Positions 1 to 13,292 are shown, counted from the first letter of the stretch. The stretch: DNA of 64,000 bases from Eutrigla gurnardus (GCA_963514095.1 OY741279.1:4909517-4973516), one strand, 5' to 3'. Notes: generated by a model from the letters alone, not told the origin. Program-made: numbers and translations.

Positions 1-239
1 CGCCTATGCACCACCAGCTGTCCGCGGCGGGGTCCGCGATGAGCCCCATGGGCGGCAACGGGGTGTCCGGCCACCTGAGCAACGCGTCGTCGGCGTACGG
101 GGCTGCGGGTCTGGGCTTCGGCAGCGCCGCGGACTGCCTGGACTATAAGGACCAAACGGCCTCCTCGTGGAAGCTCAATTTCAACGCGGACTGTTTGGAT
201 TACAAAGACCAAGCAGCGTGGAAATTTCAAGTGTTGTGA
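1..239 (+). CDS. otx2: OTX2-type homeobox transcription factor, C-terminal end (partial)
   Basis: This is the last part of the final exon of an orthodenticle homeobox gene; the homeodomain lies upstream of the window. The reading frame starts at base 3 and stops with TGA at 237-239. The tail carries two tandem OTX-tail motifs, each built on DCLDYKDQ (bases 135-158 and 189-212), and ends in WKFQVL, the family's usual carboxy end. The stretch PMHHQL followed by SPMGGNGVSGHL matches OTX2 better than OTX1 or CRX. In the family this tail takes part in transcriptional activation; the protein is nuclear and specifies anterior neural tissue and eye. An alanine/glycine/serine-rich piece precedes the first motif and appears to differ from the mammalian sequence. 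A downstream Pellino gene also fits the OTX2-PELI2 neighbourhood on human 14q22. Which teleost paralog this is (otx2a or otx2b) cannot be told from this fragment. Confidence 0.9.
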   Translation, partial: PMHHQLSAAGSAMSPMGGNGVSGHLSNASSAYGAAGLGFGSAADCLDYKDQTASSWKLNFNADCLDYKDQAAWKFQVL

Positions 240-1126
240 GAGAGAGAGAGAGAGAAAATAAAAATAATTAAAAAAAAGAGGGGGACACTTTCCCAAAGCT
301 GCAGAGACGCGAGGTGAAATCCCACCAAACCGAGGGCCGCAACGTCTACCTCGGGGCAGAGCAGATCAGGACTGCCGGCCGGTTGTCTCACATGTTGGGT
401 TAACTTATTGAACATTCACACTGACTTCTCCCCAACTTTGATCAAGGACACGGAACAAATGTGTTGACCAAAAGGAAGGAAAAAAAGAAAAGAAAAAAAG
501 GATCAAAAGAGCGAGAGATCCAAGACTAACTTGGATCAGTCTGAGGAATAGGTCAGGGTTTTTTATAAGCTCCTTAAAGACTCCCCTCTTGTCTTTTTTT
601 TTTTTTTTGGCACACTGAAGGCCCCTTTGATCAAAGCGTTGTGCATGAGTGTGTGTGTGTGTGTGAGTGTGTGTGTGTGTGAGAGAGAGAGAGCAGCTGA
701 TGTGAACCTGGATGCACTATTAATTTATGAGAAATGTTTAAAAACTAGTTATAAGAGACAATCAGTCCGTTTGCTGTGTGCTCACACCATAAATGTCCCG
801 TATGTTTTTTTTAATTATTTCCCTCCCAATGTGTTAGATTTCTTCTTTTTTTTTTTCCAATTGTGATTCTTTGTACCACCTGTATGCAATTTCACCCCCC
901 TCCCCCACACACACCCTCCTCCTCCTCCCCCCTCCAACTGTGACAGTTTTTTTGTTTTTTCATGTCTCGAGTGTTCAATGATAAATTATTATGACGACAT
1001 ATTCGTTGAATTAAATGGGGAGTGAATCGAGCCAGCAGCAGGCCAGCGAGCTGTTTGAGCTGTAAAGCGCTGCGAGGAGGCCACGGACACATGAAATAAC
1101 AATAAAGACCATTTGACCTGACCCAA
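240..1126 (+). other. otx2: otx2 3' untranslated region (inferred)
   Basis: This is the non-coding sequence directly after the otx2 stop. It starts with a short (GA)n run and contains a T-rich tract near 595-608, a GT/GA microsatellite at 648-695 and a C-rich tract near 895-932. The distal end is inferred from the polyadenylation signal at 1101-1106; nothing here fixes the cleavage site. Confidence 0.55.
1101..1106 (+). terminator. otx2: AATAAA polyadenylation signal, probably otx2
   Basis: A canonical AATAAA lies 862 bases past the otx2 stop and is followed within 40 bases by mixed A-rich and TG-containing sequence. Earlier A/T-rich AATAAA-like words near 258 are embedded in low-complexity DNA and look less likely. 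Confidence 0.5.
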
Positions 1127-4100
1127 AAAAAACCTGACTGCATGTGTAAATGCGTCTAAATCTTTTTGTGTTTCTTGTATCACCTGTTTCTTTACACAAC
1201 AAACCCCTGGAGGAGGGAAACCCCATGTTTATATTTGACCCTTTGGGATGAATGTTATATTAAAAGTGTTAGTAAAACAAGCATCCTTGTGATGATCACA
1301 TGTCATGATAATTTGCCCACTATTTCACATTTCTACCAGATCACAGGGTTCGTGCTTCCCGTCCAGGCAGGGAGGAATGCGAATTATGTGAGAGCTATGT
1401 TAATCCCGTCTCATAAGGAGGATAATCCAACTTTTTTTAAATTTTTTTTGATGGCTGTTCTTTGGTTCAGGGGGTGCACTGATCGCCGGTTCACACGGAG
1501 GAAATGTGAAAATGAGCTCTGAAGAAAAAAGCAGGAAGAAGTGCACGCTTAGGCCTCTAACAATAGGATCCATATAAAAGTGGGTAAATTAATTAAAACA
1601 ACGGTATATTTTTCAGGAAAAATAATCAAACAAATCTATAAATTGCATCAGATAATCTGCATATATACGTGGCGATCAAAATCATATAAAACGTTTAAGC
1701 CTTTGGTCAAAATGAGCTCCGTCAGACATCTGTTGCAGGGATTGTGATTAAGTCCCGTGTTGTGCGTTTGGATTTGTGTGGACATAAAAAGCCACGCGGT
1801 TCAGGTTTAGTTTAGGGAGAGTATATGAGCCATGCAGGTCCAGGGGGCTCGTGGACGGATTAAGGAGAGAAGAAGAGAAGGCTCGTGCTATCGGTCTAAT
1901 TAGGATGTGACAGGAGCCGTCACAGAGGCTTGCTTAATAACTCTGGCGTGACTTTGTGCAGCCGTTGACGTGCTCCGTTTGACCCCCAATTAGCAGCCTA
2001 ACACGACACGCACAATTACAGAGCGCAGTGTACAGCGTTACTGCAAATTACCAACTGTCTTATTTATATACATATATATACTGTATATATGTACAATATG
2101 TTTTTATTTGGGAAATCACAAAAGATTTGGAGTTGGCCGAGACCACGCAAACATTTACTATTCCTAAAAGCTTGATCTAAATAAAGATGTGATTAATGCA
2201 GACAAATAAAAACAAATAAAACACAATGAACAAAACATCCCCAATTGATATAATTGAGCCAAATCCATGTGTCTATAACGATTAGATTTCCATTTTATTC
2301 AACATCACAATCATATAGAAATAATAACAAAAAACCTGCTTGTAAATAAATTGAACTGGATGCATTTTGTCACATTTCTAAATGATATATATATATGTAT
2401 TGATCCCAGAGTCCCATTCAAAGCTTCAACAGGTTCAGTAGAAGTCAGCAGAGAGCAGTAAGTCAGCAGGAGGACCAGGGGCCCCCGAGGATCCATTCGG
2501 TTTTAATTAGAGCGGGCTGAAGGGGACATGTGGCTCCGGCAGACGCGCTTCATTAATCCTCTCATCGCGTTTGAGGATGTCGAACAATAAAAAAAAAAGG
2601 AGCCTCGGAAGTCCTCTACTTGGCTGAAGTGACCGCACATTTTGTCAACCGGTCGGCCCCGAGGACGGGCTTTATCCAAGCGGCACCGCATCGCTACTTT
2701 ACCGGGGATTTCCTGGTTCTCCCCGCTGGTGGAGAGGAGACCTGAACCCCGCAGGAGGGCCAAGCCGAGCCGAGCCGAGCCGAGCCGCTTAATACTCTGC
2801 ACCAAATATGTAACTCAAGCACATAAACACTGAGGCAGCCAAAATATGAAAAATAATTTGTTTTTATTGGAGGCCCAAACAAGTTAGATAAAATATACAG
2901 TGCTGTATGCGTTCATTTTTAAATTGCCTTGTAGGCTTTAATATAATTCGTAATAGCATTCAATAACATCATGTTAATTATCAGTGTTATCTACATATTA
3001 AAGTAAGGCCTATATGATCAGCTATTCAGTTATTTATTTATTTATAGTAGTATATTTATCGTTCATGACTTTGTATTTTGCTACCTTTTCCTCATTTGCT
3101 TCATTATCTATTTGACCATTTTTACATTATTTCACACCGTTGTTTTTAAATAAAGAACAAACATGATTTAAAAATACATATTTACTTCATAAAGGAGGTT
3201 ATATTATAAAAGCACATTTGGCAAAAACGATTGGTAAGTGGAGATTGTATCTATCAACATCTATGGCTATAATAGTAAAAAAAAAAGTAAATATATGATA
3301 AATATTGTGCTGATTTGGTCGATATCATTACAGATTCATCCAATATGAGCTCTGCTACTGCATATTTGTCTTACAGTCAATGTAAATTAATGGGGAATGG
3401 GGCTTTTCATTATCTTTTTTAGACCGTAACTCACGATAATATTCCTTTTCTGTCAAATAGAATTCTGAAAGCCTTTTTAAAAGCAGACGTGTCTGAAAAG
3501 TTTCACCTTTTTTGCATTTGAATCCACGTGAATCCACACTGGCTGATTCATGTGTGACAATATTTTAGATTGGCTTCATATCAGCTTTGAAAAACCATCA
3601 CACGCATGCAGCCGTTACAGTAATCACTTTACGTACTGATTGTTTCTTTTTTTGAAAGTCAGACCAATGTAACGGCCCCCGTTGGGAACAAACCAGTATG
3701 CCAATTATTGTGTGGAGATATAGTTGAAGGCATGACATCAGACATCAAGGACCTTTTGTGTCGTACAATCCGTGATTTAAAAGAAGCTTATCGGAGTTAA
3801 TTTAACTACGCTGCTCGCCAGTTTATCAATGCCACTGACAGGCATGTTCTGTCTAACGGAGACAGAATTAGTGAAAGTACTGGGGCAGCGGGGCAACAGT
3901 CGTGAATACATGAATAACCGCCATTTGGTAACGGACCTGATTTCACGACAGCAGTTGCCTTGAAATAAGCACAAGATGAACTGAATTCAGTTTCTTTCAT
4001 GAAGACAGGAACGTCGGAGTTAAACGGACAGTTTTGTTGGCGAGGAAACAACTAAAGACTATTGTTATGCATAAGCATGTGTCCTACATTCCCAGAGAGA

Positions 4101-4795
4101 CGATGTCTATCACATATCGACACAGCAATGCATACATAATTCATCTGCATAAACAACAGGATCTCATTTAAATGACTGAGACAATAGTGTTGCTGTACTC
4201 GTCAGACTGGCGGTTGAGGAATATGGTAAATGGTATAAAAGTATAACTCTTCGTGACCTTCTCCCATCTGCGTTAAGCCGTGTAATGTCGCGAGTGATTT
4301 CATCTCACGGATTATACAATTTGATGAGATTAAAGACTCAATTCTTTCCGACGCACACGCTAAAAATGTTGCCGTGCGATGGTTTAATGGGACCGGTGCA
4401 AAAAAAATAATAAATCGCTCTTTTAATTGGAATCCAGGAATGTCGAGGAAGGAACTGGTTGTGCTCTAATGTAAAAAAAAAAAGCACTGTTCTCACATTT
4501 GGACATTTTTTCATGAAAAAAATTGAGTTCCTCGAGCCATTTTAACTGTAAAATCCCTATTATTGGATAGAGTGACATTCCTGCATTCAAAATTCTACTA
4601 AATATTATTAGTTAAATTAATTGACGTATCATAAGTGAGAGAAAAAAGGCCTGTGACTGATATGTATATAACATTATAGATTGTTAACACTGTAGCATTA
4701 GGGGTTGTGTGATAAACATATTTAAAAATAAATAAATATTGATATCAGGTTCATAATACACATACTATAATAATGTGTAAATAATCCAGCACCTC
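1127..4795. other. Non-coding stretch downstream of otx2
   Basis: No exon or RNA gene could be supported here. The stretch is AT-rich from about 2000 on, with a short (GCCGA)n run at 2764-2787. Some complex, non-repetitive pieces (about 1690-2040 and 3360-4100) could be regulatory DNA of otx2, but nothing in the sequence proves it. Confidence 0.5.
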
Positions 4796-5345
4796 TTAAA
4801 GGGTAACTTCCCTGTTTTTTTTTAACCTGGAAACTATTTTCTCACCTTTTTGTGTCTAAGTAACTATGGCAACAACTATTTTTGAAAGCTCAGATTGTTA
4901 TTATAAACCTGTGCATCCCCGTGTTGCACAATATATATAAATAAATGATCAGATCGATCTGAAATTTTTTTGTCCACATCGTCGAAATCGGCTAAATATT
5001 CAGCCAACTGTGTGCAACGACATTATGGAAAGGACATATAAATAAGACGTTTTTCTGACCTTTGGCTTTCTGTCTGTCATCGTGTCATGTGACTCACCGC
5101 CGGAAGGAGTTGAACAAGGAGGCGTCCGTGTTGTCGGTCACCTGTTGGGAGCACAGAAAGCCTAGTTATTTAACCGGTCGCTCACGGCTGAATATTTAGC
5201 AGATTTCAAGACTTCGGAACTGGATTTCTTCACTTCTTGACTTCTCGCTCAATACGGGACTCATTTCACAAATGTTCTCCCCATTAGTCACATTGACACA
5301 AAACATTAAATAATGAGGTTGAAAAATCCCGAAGTTACCCTTTAA
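4796..5345. mobile_element. Non-autonomous DNA transposon with TTAA ends (piggyBac-like MITE)
   Basis: The element is bounded by TTAA at 4796-4799 and at 5342-5345. Just inside lie perfect 13-base terminal inverted repeats: AAAGGGTAACTTC on the left and its reverse complement GAAGTTACCCTTT on the right. Inner parts of the ends are also loosely complementary (CCTGG...AACC type words). It is about 550 bp and has no open frame for a transposase. TTAA target duplication is typical of piggyBac elements; I also recognise the ends as a dispersed teleost repeat. The superfamily assignment is an inference. Confidence 0.7.
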
Positions 5346-6537
5346 ATCATCACGCTTTTGTACAGTTATGGTTACAGACTCTCTCCAACTGCCTACACTC
5401 TTACTTTGTCTCTAACAGAAAGCATTATTATTTTTGAATTGGCCAGAATAATCATGAAGTCAGATATGGTGACAGGCCTATATGTTGCATCAATGTGGAG
5501 CTAATTTCAACTACTTAATACTGTTGTTGTTGTTGCTTTTATATACTTATATTTATATCTGTAGTAGTAATATGGTTATGTATGTCTATTTCTGTGTGGA
5601 TTCTGGTTCTCTATATTAATATAGAGTTTAGTAGTTTAGTCCAGTGATACCCAGCTTGGGTCTGGGCCTCTCCAACGTTTTTATTCTAGGAGATTATCAT
5701 CGTATCTTATTTATGTAAAACTGTCTCAGCTACATGTAGCGGTAGAGTGGTATCAGAGTATGGAGTAGCAATGAAATTAAATACAATGAAAACCGTCATG
5801 TAAAAGTAAATTTCACTGACTGTCAACATAGGCATACAATTAGGTGACGGTATGTGTCATTTTTATGATGAGTTTTATACATTTTCATACTTGTTTTGAG
5901 GAGGCCATTGGGACACAAGTGATATATGAAGTCAAAGTTTTCCTTTCATGAATCAACGCTGATTTGACTCCCGTGTCCCCGGAGAGTTTGGCATCACCGT
6001 GCGTGAAATCAGGATCACGGAGCCACGTGTTGATGACGACGTCCGTTCGGCCCTTTTCCAACGTACGACGGAAACTGCTGCAGAAAACGCTCACGAACCG
6101 GACCTCCCGAAGTGCTCCTCCAATAATAATAGCTGCTGGCGCCTTCTGTTCACGCTATTTTTGTATCACGAGCAGGGCACACTGCACGCGTGTGACACTG
6201 ACAAACACCAAAGCATTTTGCTTACAAGACGACCATGAATGTGCATTTCTAGTTCTTCTAGAAAAATCAATTAAGTGCTGTTTGGTTTCTCATATCTCGT
6301 CAACTTTTTTTCAGTAGAATAATCGCAGACTATAAGAAACCCCTCCGTAGATTCCAGCATGAGCACGGTTCCTGCTCTGAATCATAATCTGCATCGTAAT
6401 CTGTGCATTAATCTCAGCCGCTAATAACTCAATTTATGTTGAATTAACTGATTTCCAAAACTTGAGCCTGTTATGAACATGTTTCAAACCTCTTATGAAG
6501 GAAAAAACATGAGTGAAATGTTAAACTAAATTACTTC

Positions 6538-6540
<3 letters not shown>

Positions 6541-6630
<90 letters not shown>
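6541..6630 (+). repeat. (GT)45 microsatellite
   Basis: An uninterrupted GT dinucleotide run of 90 bases, the longest perfect one in the window. It forms spurious cysteine-valine reading frames on both strands. Confidence 0.98.
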
Positions 6631-6631
<1 letters not shown>

Positions 6632-8265
6632 GGGGGTGGTAAGGATTTCAGTATCTCCACCATATGGCTGGAATTACACATGTGAGCCAAATACACATAT
6701 TAATAATGCTGAGATATTGTCATTTGAGGAAATAAAGCACTGTAAAAAACACACACACAGAAAGCTGATTATAGGTTTAAAGTAAATCCAGCATATGTAA
6801 AAAAAAAAAAAAAAAAATCATAGAATTACTGCATAAAGTTAATGCCTAGTTTCTTTCTCTTTTTTTTTTTTTTAGCTGCAAAGAATCCATTTAGCTTCAG
6901 GACCTGACGACCCCGGATTATAGTGGACACTGGACATCCAGCCAACAAAGCACTCTCGCCCTTATGAGAACAAACCATTAGCAGGAAGGGGGCAACAAAA
7001 TCATAAATCTCCTTATAAGAGCAAAACGGGAGATGTTGTAATAGCAGATTACATGCATTTACTGTAATGGCCAAATTTACATCCATAAGCCGAAGCTAAA
7101 AGCATTTGACTCAAACAGTCGATTGAAGGGAAGTCGGCAGATACACAAATACTGAAAATAAAAACACACACCTGCACAGTTCGTTCAGCAAACTTTGATC
7201 CGAACCGCTTAATCTGAACCGTCCGTGTTATTTGGCTCAAGAGGGATGATAGATGTTGAGTTTGTTGCTGAGAGCGCTGAACTGAAATCCCCAAATGGTA
7301 CATTACACCATTTAAAACCTCTAATTTGAGCCCGTTCACATGGAAACAGGCAGAACATATCTTGACTCAAGGTCCACTTACTACCTTTCTTCTGGAGCTT
7401 TCAGGTCTTCTCAGAGAATGGACTTTGAAACTTAACCCCACAACTTTCTAAAACCCCAATTAAATAGATTTAATGCCAATTAATAGTCTAGATTTATTTA
7501 ATTACTGAGATATTTTTTAACGCTTCCGAACACATCTCTAATGATTACGATTTTTAGAATTAAAAGTGTGATTCTTTGTGGTGGATGCTCAGTCACACAG
7601 ATCTGTTGATCTCGTTAAGTTGACAGAGTTCAGTGTTAATCAGCTGAAATGATGACATCTCTACACCTCCATCCATCTCCCATTACTCTTAATTATATGT
7701 CTCTCTCTCCCCGAGGTCACATCAGGGCCACCGGCTCACTAAGTGGACAACTTGTTAAACACACATGCAACCTCAACTGCCAAGCCTCTCCTCTCCCTTT
7801 ACAATAAAGAGGTCAAAGGTCAAGGGGCCCTCCTGTTGCTCGTCTAGAAAACCGTACAGTGTGTGAAACGACATACATCCCTGCTGCAATTAGACAAGCA
7901 GGACACGATTTATAAAACTGGAGGCTGAATGACAGGCCTGATGATGATGACGGTTTCCCCCCCCCGTTTCCATGGCACTACTGACCTTCCTCCTCACGCC
8001 CTCTCTGTCTGGGGCAGATGGAGAGGCAGTACAGTATGGAGGAGGACGGATGCAGAGTTTGTTGACAGATGCCCCTCTCTCTCTCTCTCCCCGCCCTCGC
8101 CTCGGCCTCGGCCCACCTGTTAAGGGCAGCCGTGATCGCCCGGAGGCGAGCGTGACTGTTTGCGGACGCACGCCGCGAGGAGGCAGCCGGGGAGGGGCGG
8201 CCGGCAAAGGCTGGCACGTGCTTCCCTGCGGAGGTCTTTTCTCCAGCTACAAGTCTTGTAACAGG

Positions 8266-8299
8266 GGTGTGTGTGTGTGTGTGTGTGTGTGTGTTGCAT

Positions 8300-8330
<31 letters not shown>

Positions 8331-8398
8331 TGCATTAGGTGTGTGTGTGTGTGTGTGTTGCATTAGGTGTGTGTGTGTTGCATTAGGTGTGACCACAG
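8266..8398 (+). repeat. Compound GT microsatellite with TTGCATTAGG spacers
   Basis: GT runs of decreasing length are separated by four copies of the decamer TTGCATTAGG (starting near 8294, 8330, 8358 and 8379). The whole behaves as a higher-order tandem repeat of spacer plus GT run. Confidence 0.9.
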
Positions 8399-8477
8399 GT
8401 GTTCCCTATGTGTTAATATAAAGCACTATGTGGAGTGTGTAGGGAGCATGGATGTGTTTATGGGTTTGTGGATCAAT

Positions 8478-8489
8478 CATATGTGTGTG

Positions 8490-8541
<52 letters not shown>

Positions 8542-8588
8542 TGTGTGTGTGTGTTAGCGTGTGTGTGTGTGTGTGTGTTAGCGTGTGT
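8478..8588 (+). repeat. Interrupted GT microsatellite
   Basis: A GT run broken by single A and TTAGC interruptions. A CA run of about 38 bases follows at 8732-8770, so the opposite-strand version of the same repeat sits within 150 bases. Confidence 0.95.
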
Positions 8589-8739
8589 TTAGGGGAGCAG
8601 GAGGAGTGTGCCCTCCTTGCACCCCCACAGCCGCCACACGCCTGGCCACCTGCTCTGGGATTAGAGAGCATGCGGATTACACGCGTCACAATGGAGATAC
8701 ACAAACACAAATATGCCTTCGGCCAACAAAGGACGCACA

Positions 8740-8770
<31 letters not shown>

Positions 8771-9031
8771 TGGACAGCTTCGCTGCTAATCGCTTTTAGC
8801 ATCTTCAATATTTCGATAGTTTGTGGAACAATGACGACCGGACGCAAGCGGTCGATGTGGCAGATGACGTTTACATTAACGTGGAACGATGCGTTCAGGT
8901 GCAGGAGGAGAACATTCTGTGCTCCTGTCTGTGGATTCATTATCATGCATGTTTATCGAGGATTAATGTTGCTTATTGCAGCGTTCACTGGACTTGTTGT
9001 TTCAGTGGGTTTTAACATGCGTGTCTCTCTG

Positions 9032-9035
9032 TTTG

Positions 9036-9089
<54 letters not shown>
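9032..9089 (+). repeat. (GT)n microsatellite
   Basis: A GT run of about 58 bases with one early GC interruption. Further CA/GT runs of 30-70 bases occur at about 10240-10287, 11940-11978, 12100-12170, 12336-12379, 13243-13289, 15760-15799, 16048-16085, 16227-16257, 27623-27651, 32281-32306, 33998-34021 and 35656-35689. Confidence 0.95.
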
Positions 9090-9090
<1 letters not shown>

Positions 9091-10254
9091 CCCACAACAG
9101 CGCTGTCCTACTTTTCAACCATAAAAACACTGTGACGTCAACGTCAACAGAACGGTCCTCAAAAACAGAACATCAACGCCAACAAACAACAACAGCACGG
9201 ACGTCTTAAACACAAACAACTCTCATTCATGACAAAAAGATGGCGTCGGCGTTTAAAGGCCACGCGCTCAAAGTCACAACACTCAAAGATGACTCAACGC
9301 ACAATGATATTGTAATATTTCCGGCCTTTATAATACGCCTTTGCACTCCCAGAGCATTTTAACACAGGTATGTTCACATTCTAGTTACTCAAAAGCCTCA
9401 TGCAGACGCTAAAGGGTCTAAAAGCAGAACAACTTCACCTCCACAGCTTCGCCTTCAACCTTTCTTTTTAGATCCCCCAACTGCATTAAATCAATTAAAT
9501 CAATGAAGAGCCCCCTTTAAAAATCCACTCAAGGAACGCAATTAGGGTAAAATGAATAAAAAGTAAACTACACAACATTCAAAGTAGATTTGAATGTGTA
9601 AATTTGAACAATTATATAAAACATCTGTATGTTCTATATGAAGTCTACAGCGAGCAATCTCTCACACATAAGACAGGGACGTGAATGAAAAAAATAAACC
9701 TCACTGGGCTCGAGAGTAGCCATCAGTTTCCTGCATGTAAATTAAATAGTCACCGCTGGAACATTTGCTTTTGTACAGATGATGTAATTCGGCGGTTCGG
9801 TGTCATCTAAATCCATTTTACTGACAAGTTTGAACAGAAATTACAGTAAGGTGATGTAAAAGGATGCCAAGATCCTGATGTTCCGCCAACGAAATGAAGT
9901 GAACGTAAACTACCGGCGCTCTTTTTTTTAAATCTTTGACATCTCACACTTGTTGTGTAAGAGCCCCCCCAAAGGCATGGGGGGGATCTTCCGCCACCGT
10001 CTTCTTCCCCCTCTTCCTCACCTCCTTTTTGCCCCACTGGGTCGGCGGGTTTGTTTTGCTAATGACCCCATCCCGTTATGACCTCATTCACTTTGCGCTC
10101 GGTAATTGGTAGCACACTGACACACTGCGGTGTTGGGGGAGGGGCTCACACGCTGAGGGGGTGGGGGGGTCCCATTGTAAACATTCCTCCCTGACAAATA
10201 AGGTATTGTTATTGATGATTAACAGCAATGAGGGGGTACTGTATGTGTGTGTGT

Positions 10255-10286
<32 letters not shown>

Positions 10287-11308
10287 TTGGCCAGGGGAAA
10301 GGATAATGAGGCTGATGTATGAATGATGATGACAAGGGAGGTGTGAGCGCAGATTAACCTCAGCGTGGAGGGAAGTGGCAGCAATGAGGATAAGTGATGT
10401 TGACAGAACATTTTTTTTTTTTGCTAACGGTGACTCTCTTCTCATCTTAAGTAGCTGAAATGCAACCGTGAGAGGCGGCCGAGCAGCTACAGTAGAAGAG
10501 ATCGACGTTTCGTCCTCGTTTGAATCAGACGGCAAACCTCTGGGTGTCAATAGTGAACTTCTATAGAAGTTATAAGTAATTCTTGATTTATTACCTTATT
10601 TAACACTGTAAACATGAGTTTATGGTCTCCATCAATGGTTTCAAGTCTTACTTCAACATTCATTAAAGTATGGTCCCATTTAGAGTAGCTTAGACGATAA
10701 TGCAGAGACCTTCAACAGGAGGTCCGTGACCCCGTGGCCCGGTTCAATAAGCAACACAATTTTATACGATATGTAATAAAGTGTGGCTACCTTGCAATTG
10801 ACAATTAAAAAAATTATCTTTTTGGTATCTTAAAATGTCGTATTCAGCATTCGGTTGTACGAATGCACCAAATTCTCGGGTCATGTCTGGTTGTTAAAAA
10901 TATGACGACAGCTAAAATGCTGAATTTCAAATTCAAAACGGCAGCCCACACACACCAACGACTGATGACTATGTCATGGTTTGAATATGCGTTACGCCGC
11001 AAATTAAAGTTCTTTATAAACGGTGCGATCGCGGCATCGAGGGCTCTAAAGATAAAGATGTTTGCAACATACAAAAGAGCAACTGTTTCATAACCAAGCA
11101 GCTTTTGGTCCTCACAAAACTCTCTGGCACTGCTGATGTGACGATGTTTTGCTTTGTGGATGTGAGCTCTGGAGAAGAGGAGCTAGCCAGTCGGGAAAAA
11201 GTGGGTCATACATTTGAAACTGATAATGTTGATAATCTATGAACCATCCAGCTGGTGGAAAAACATGTAAATTGACCTGCATCTATACATCGCGTCTTTT
11301 TCCCAATC

Positions 11309-11348
11309 ACTCAAAGAGCTTTACACTACATGTCAAATTTCACCCATT

Positions 11349-11403
<55 letters not shown>

Positions 11404-11475
11404 TCGTACACCTACAGAACAGCCTTCAGGGACAATTTGGGGTCCAGTATCTCACCCAAGGACCCTTCAACATGT
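11309..11475 (+). repeat. Teleost dispersed repeat fragment carrying a CA run
   Basis: The piece reads as a known dispersed fish repeat: words such as CAAAGAGCTTTACACTACATG and CACCCATTGACACACACA, then CAATTTGGGGTCCAGTATCTC and CCCAAGGACCCTTCAACATG. The internal CA stretch (11350-11401) has expanded to about 52 bases. Recognition is from memory of teleost genomic sequence; the family name is not certain. Confidence 0.6.
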
Positions 11476-12105
11476 TGAATTTTGGGCCGCAACCACCCAC
11501 TTGTGTCTCCATTAGGTGCAGAGCCGTTACTATAAACAATTAATCAAGGGGCATGGGGGTAGATTATTAATATAGACTGTAGCTCCAAAAAATGCACAAT
11601 AAAAGGAGATATTCATAACAAAGACACTGGTTATTATAGTACATTTTGAAGATTGCACCTCAAACTATGAACACAGAATAATAACTAGTGATGGAGTATT
11701 TTATCATTTATGTATTGCTATCTTTTATAAACTGAATCACAGCACCACCGCTGCACAAAGGGAACAGTTCAATGTGCCGCACTAATGTGGTGGATATCGT
11801 TGTTATCTATGACAGAGGTGAATCAATTCCCGTTTCATCCTCCAGAACTTTCCTTTGACTCGCACATGGAGACCTCTCTTCAATGGATGGAAGGCAAATT
11901 ATTAGACTTGTAATGTGGCACAAAATTATACCTTCAAGGCGTGTGTGTGTGTGTGTGTGTGTGTTTGTGTGTGTGTGCTTAAGCGTTAAGTGGTTGCATG
12001 TCTTATGTGAAAAATGCCTGGGGCCATTCATGGGTTTCTCTAACACGTCTGTCTACATGCCTTTATTTAAATTAATTCAAGGGGAAATGTAACATATCGT
12101 GTGTG

Positions 12106-12151
<46 letters not shown>

Positions 12152-13243
12152 TGTATGTGTGTGTGTACACACTAATACACCCCACTGAGGAAAACCGCCA
12201 TCAATTGAACATCAAAAAAGTAATGCGATAGCTATCGGTGTTAATTATCATCTACTATGTGTAATTACGCAGACATTATCATTAATTATAAAGCATTTAT
12301 AAATCAATTAGCATGTATTAGGTCTCCTTTCGGTCTGTGTGTCTGTGTGTGTGTGTGTGTGTGTGCGTGTGTGTGTGTTTTAACAGCATGCTCTGCAGCA
12401 AAACGGATTTGTCAGGTTAACAAAATGTTCTGCTGCTGTTGCATTGCTTGTGTCATGCAGGTAAGCAACCGCAGGAAGCCTCCGAACGACAACAACAACC
12501 AACACGGGATGAAAGTGCCTTCTGCTTGTGTCTGGTTTATATCCGGGAGAGAAAAAAAACAAACAAAAAAACGCAAACACACACATGCACTTGCTTTTTT
12601 CTTTTCTTTTTTTTTTTTTTACTTTTAGTGGGTGGCAGCAAAAGTCATCCCGGCAAGCTCCCCTCCTCCTCATCCTCCCCCTCCTCCTCTCCTCATCCCA
12701 CTATCACATCGGACAGGGTCTACTTATAGTACGGCGCCAGAGAGCAGAGAATGGGGAAAGAAAGGGTATTATGACAGTGAGGAGAGAAAAGAGAGGGAGC
12801 GGGAGAAAAGAAGGGCAGACAGGGTATTATGAGCGAGAGGGATGAGAGCAGTGAAGGCATTTGGAGTCTTTATTCGCCTTCCTAAGCCACGGGCTCCGCT
12901 CCCAATCCGATTGGTCGATACGGCCAGCCATGTAAATGAAATGCAAAGCAGAGAGACCCTGACTTCCCTTTGCCAATTTGTGGGGCCCATTCTCTCTTCC
13001 TCCGCTGATGGCTTCCTTCTTTTATCAGTCTGTCTTCCTCTCAATGTGACGCCTTTCTTCCTCAGTATCAAAGCCTGCCGCCTTCAACCTCTCTCTCTCA
13101 CTCTCTCTCTCAGAGCTGAACTCTGCACTTCTCTAATGTTCAGCTCGAAGGATTTAATCCACGCTTTTTTTATTTCCTGGGAAACTCCAGTGGTGATTAA
13201 GCATATGCTCTTTTGCATGTGTGCTGCTCTGTTTGTGTGCATG

Positions 13244-13292
<49 letters not shown>

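Noticed and set aside
5098..5141. A 44-base minus-strand segment with excellent splice sites, first taken as an exon of TMEM260.
   Set aside because: It lies inside a TTAA-bounded inverted-repeat element, and its translation does not match any TMEM260 segment I know.
6543..6785. Open frames rich in Cys-Val or His-Thr here and at many other CA/GT runs.
   Set aside because: They are translations of dinucleotide microsatellites without any other coding signal.
7890..8421. GC-rich overlapping frames that look like an Arg/Pro-rich protein.
   Set aside because: They end in microsatellites, occur in several frames at once and carry no family signature; a CpG-rich non-coding patch is simpler.
10835..10882. 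A short frame MSYSAFGCTN resembling the start of a THAP zinc finger.
   Set aside because: The match ends after about ten residues; the expected second ligands and the HRFP-type motif are missing, and stops follow.
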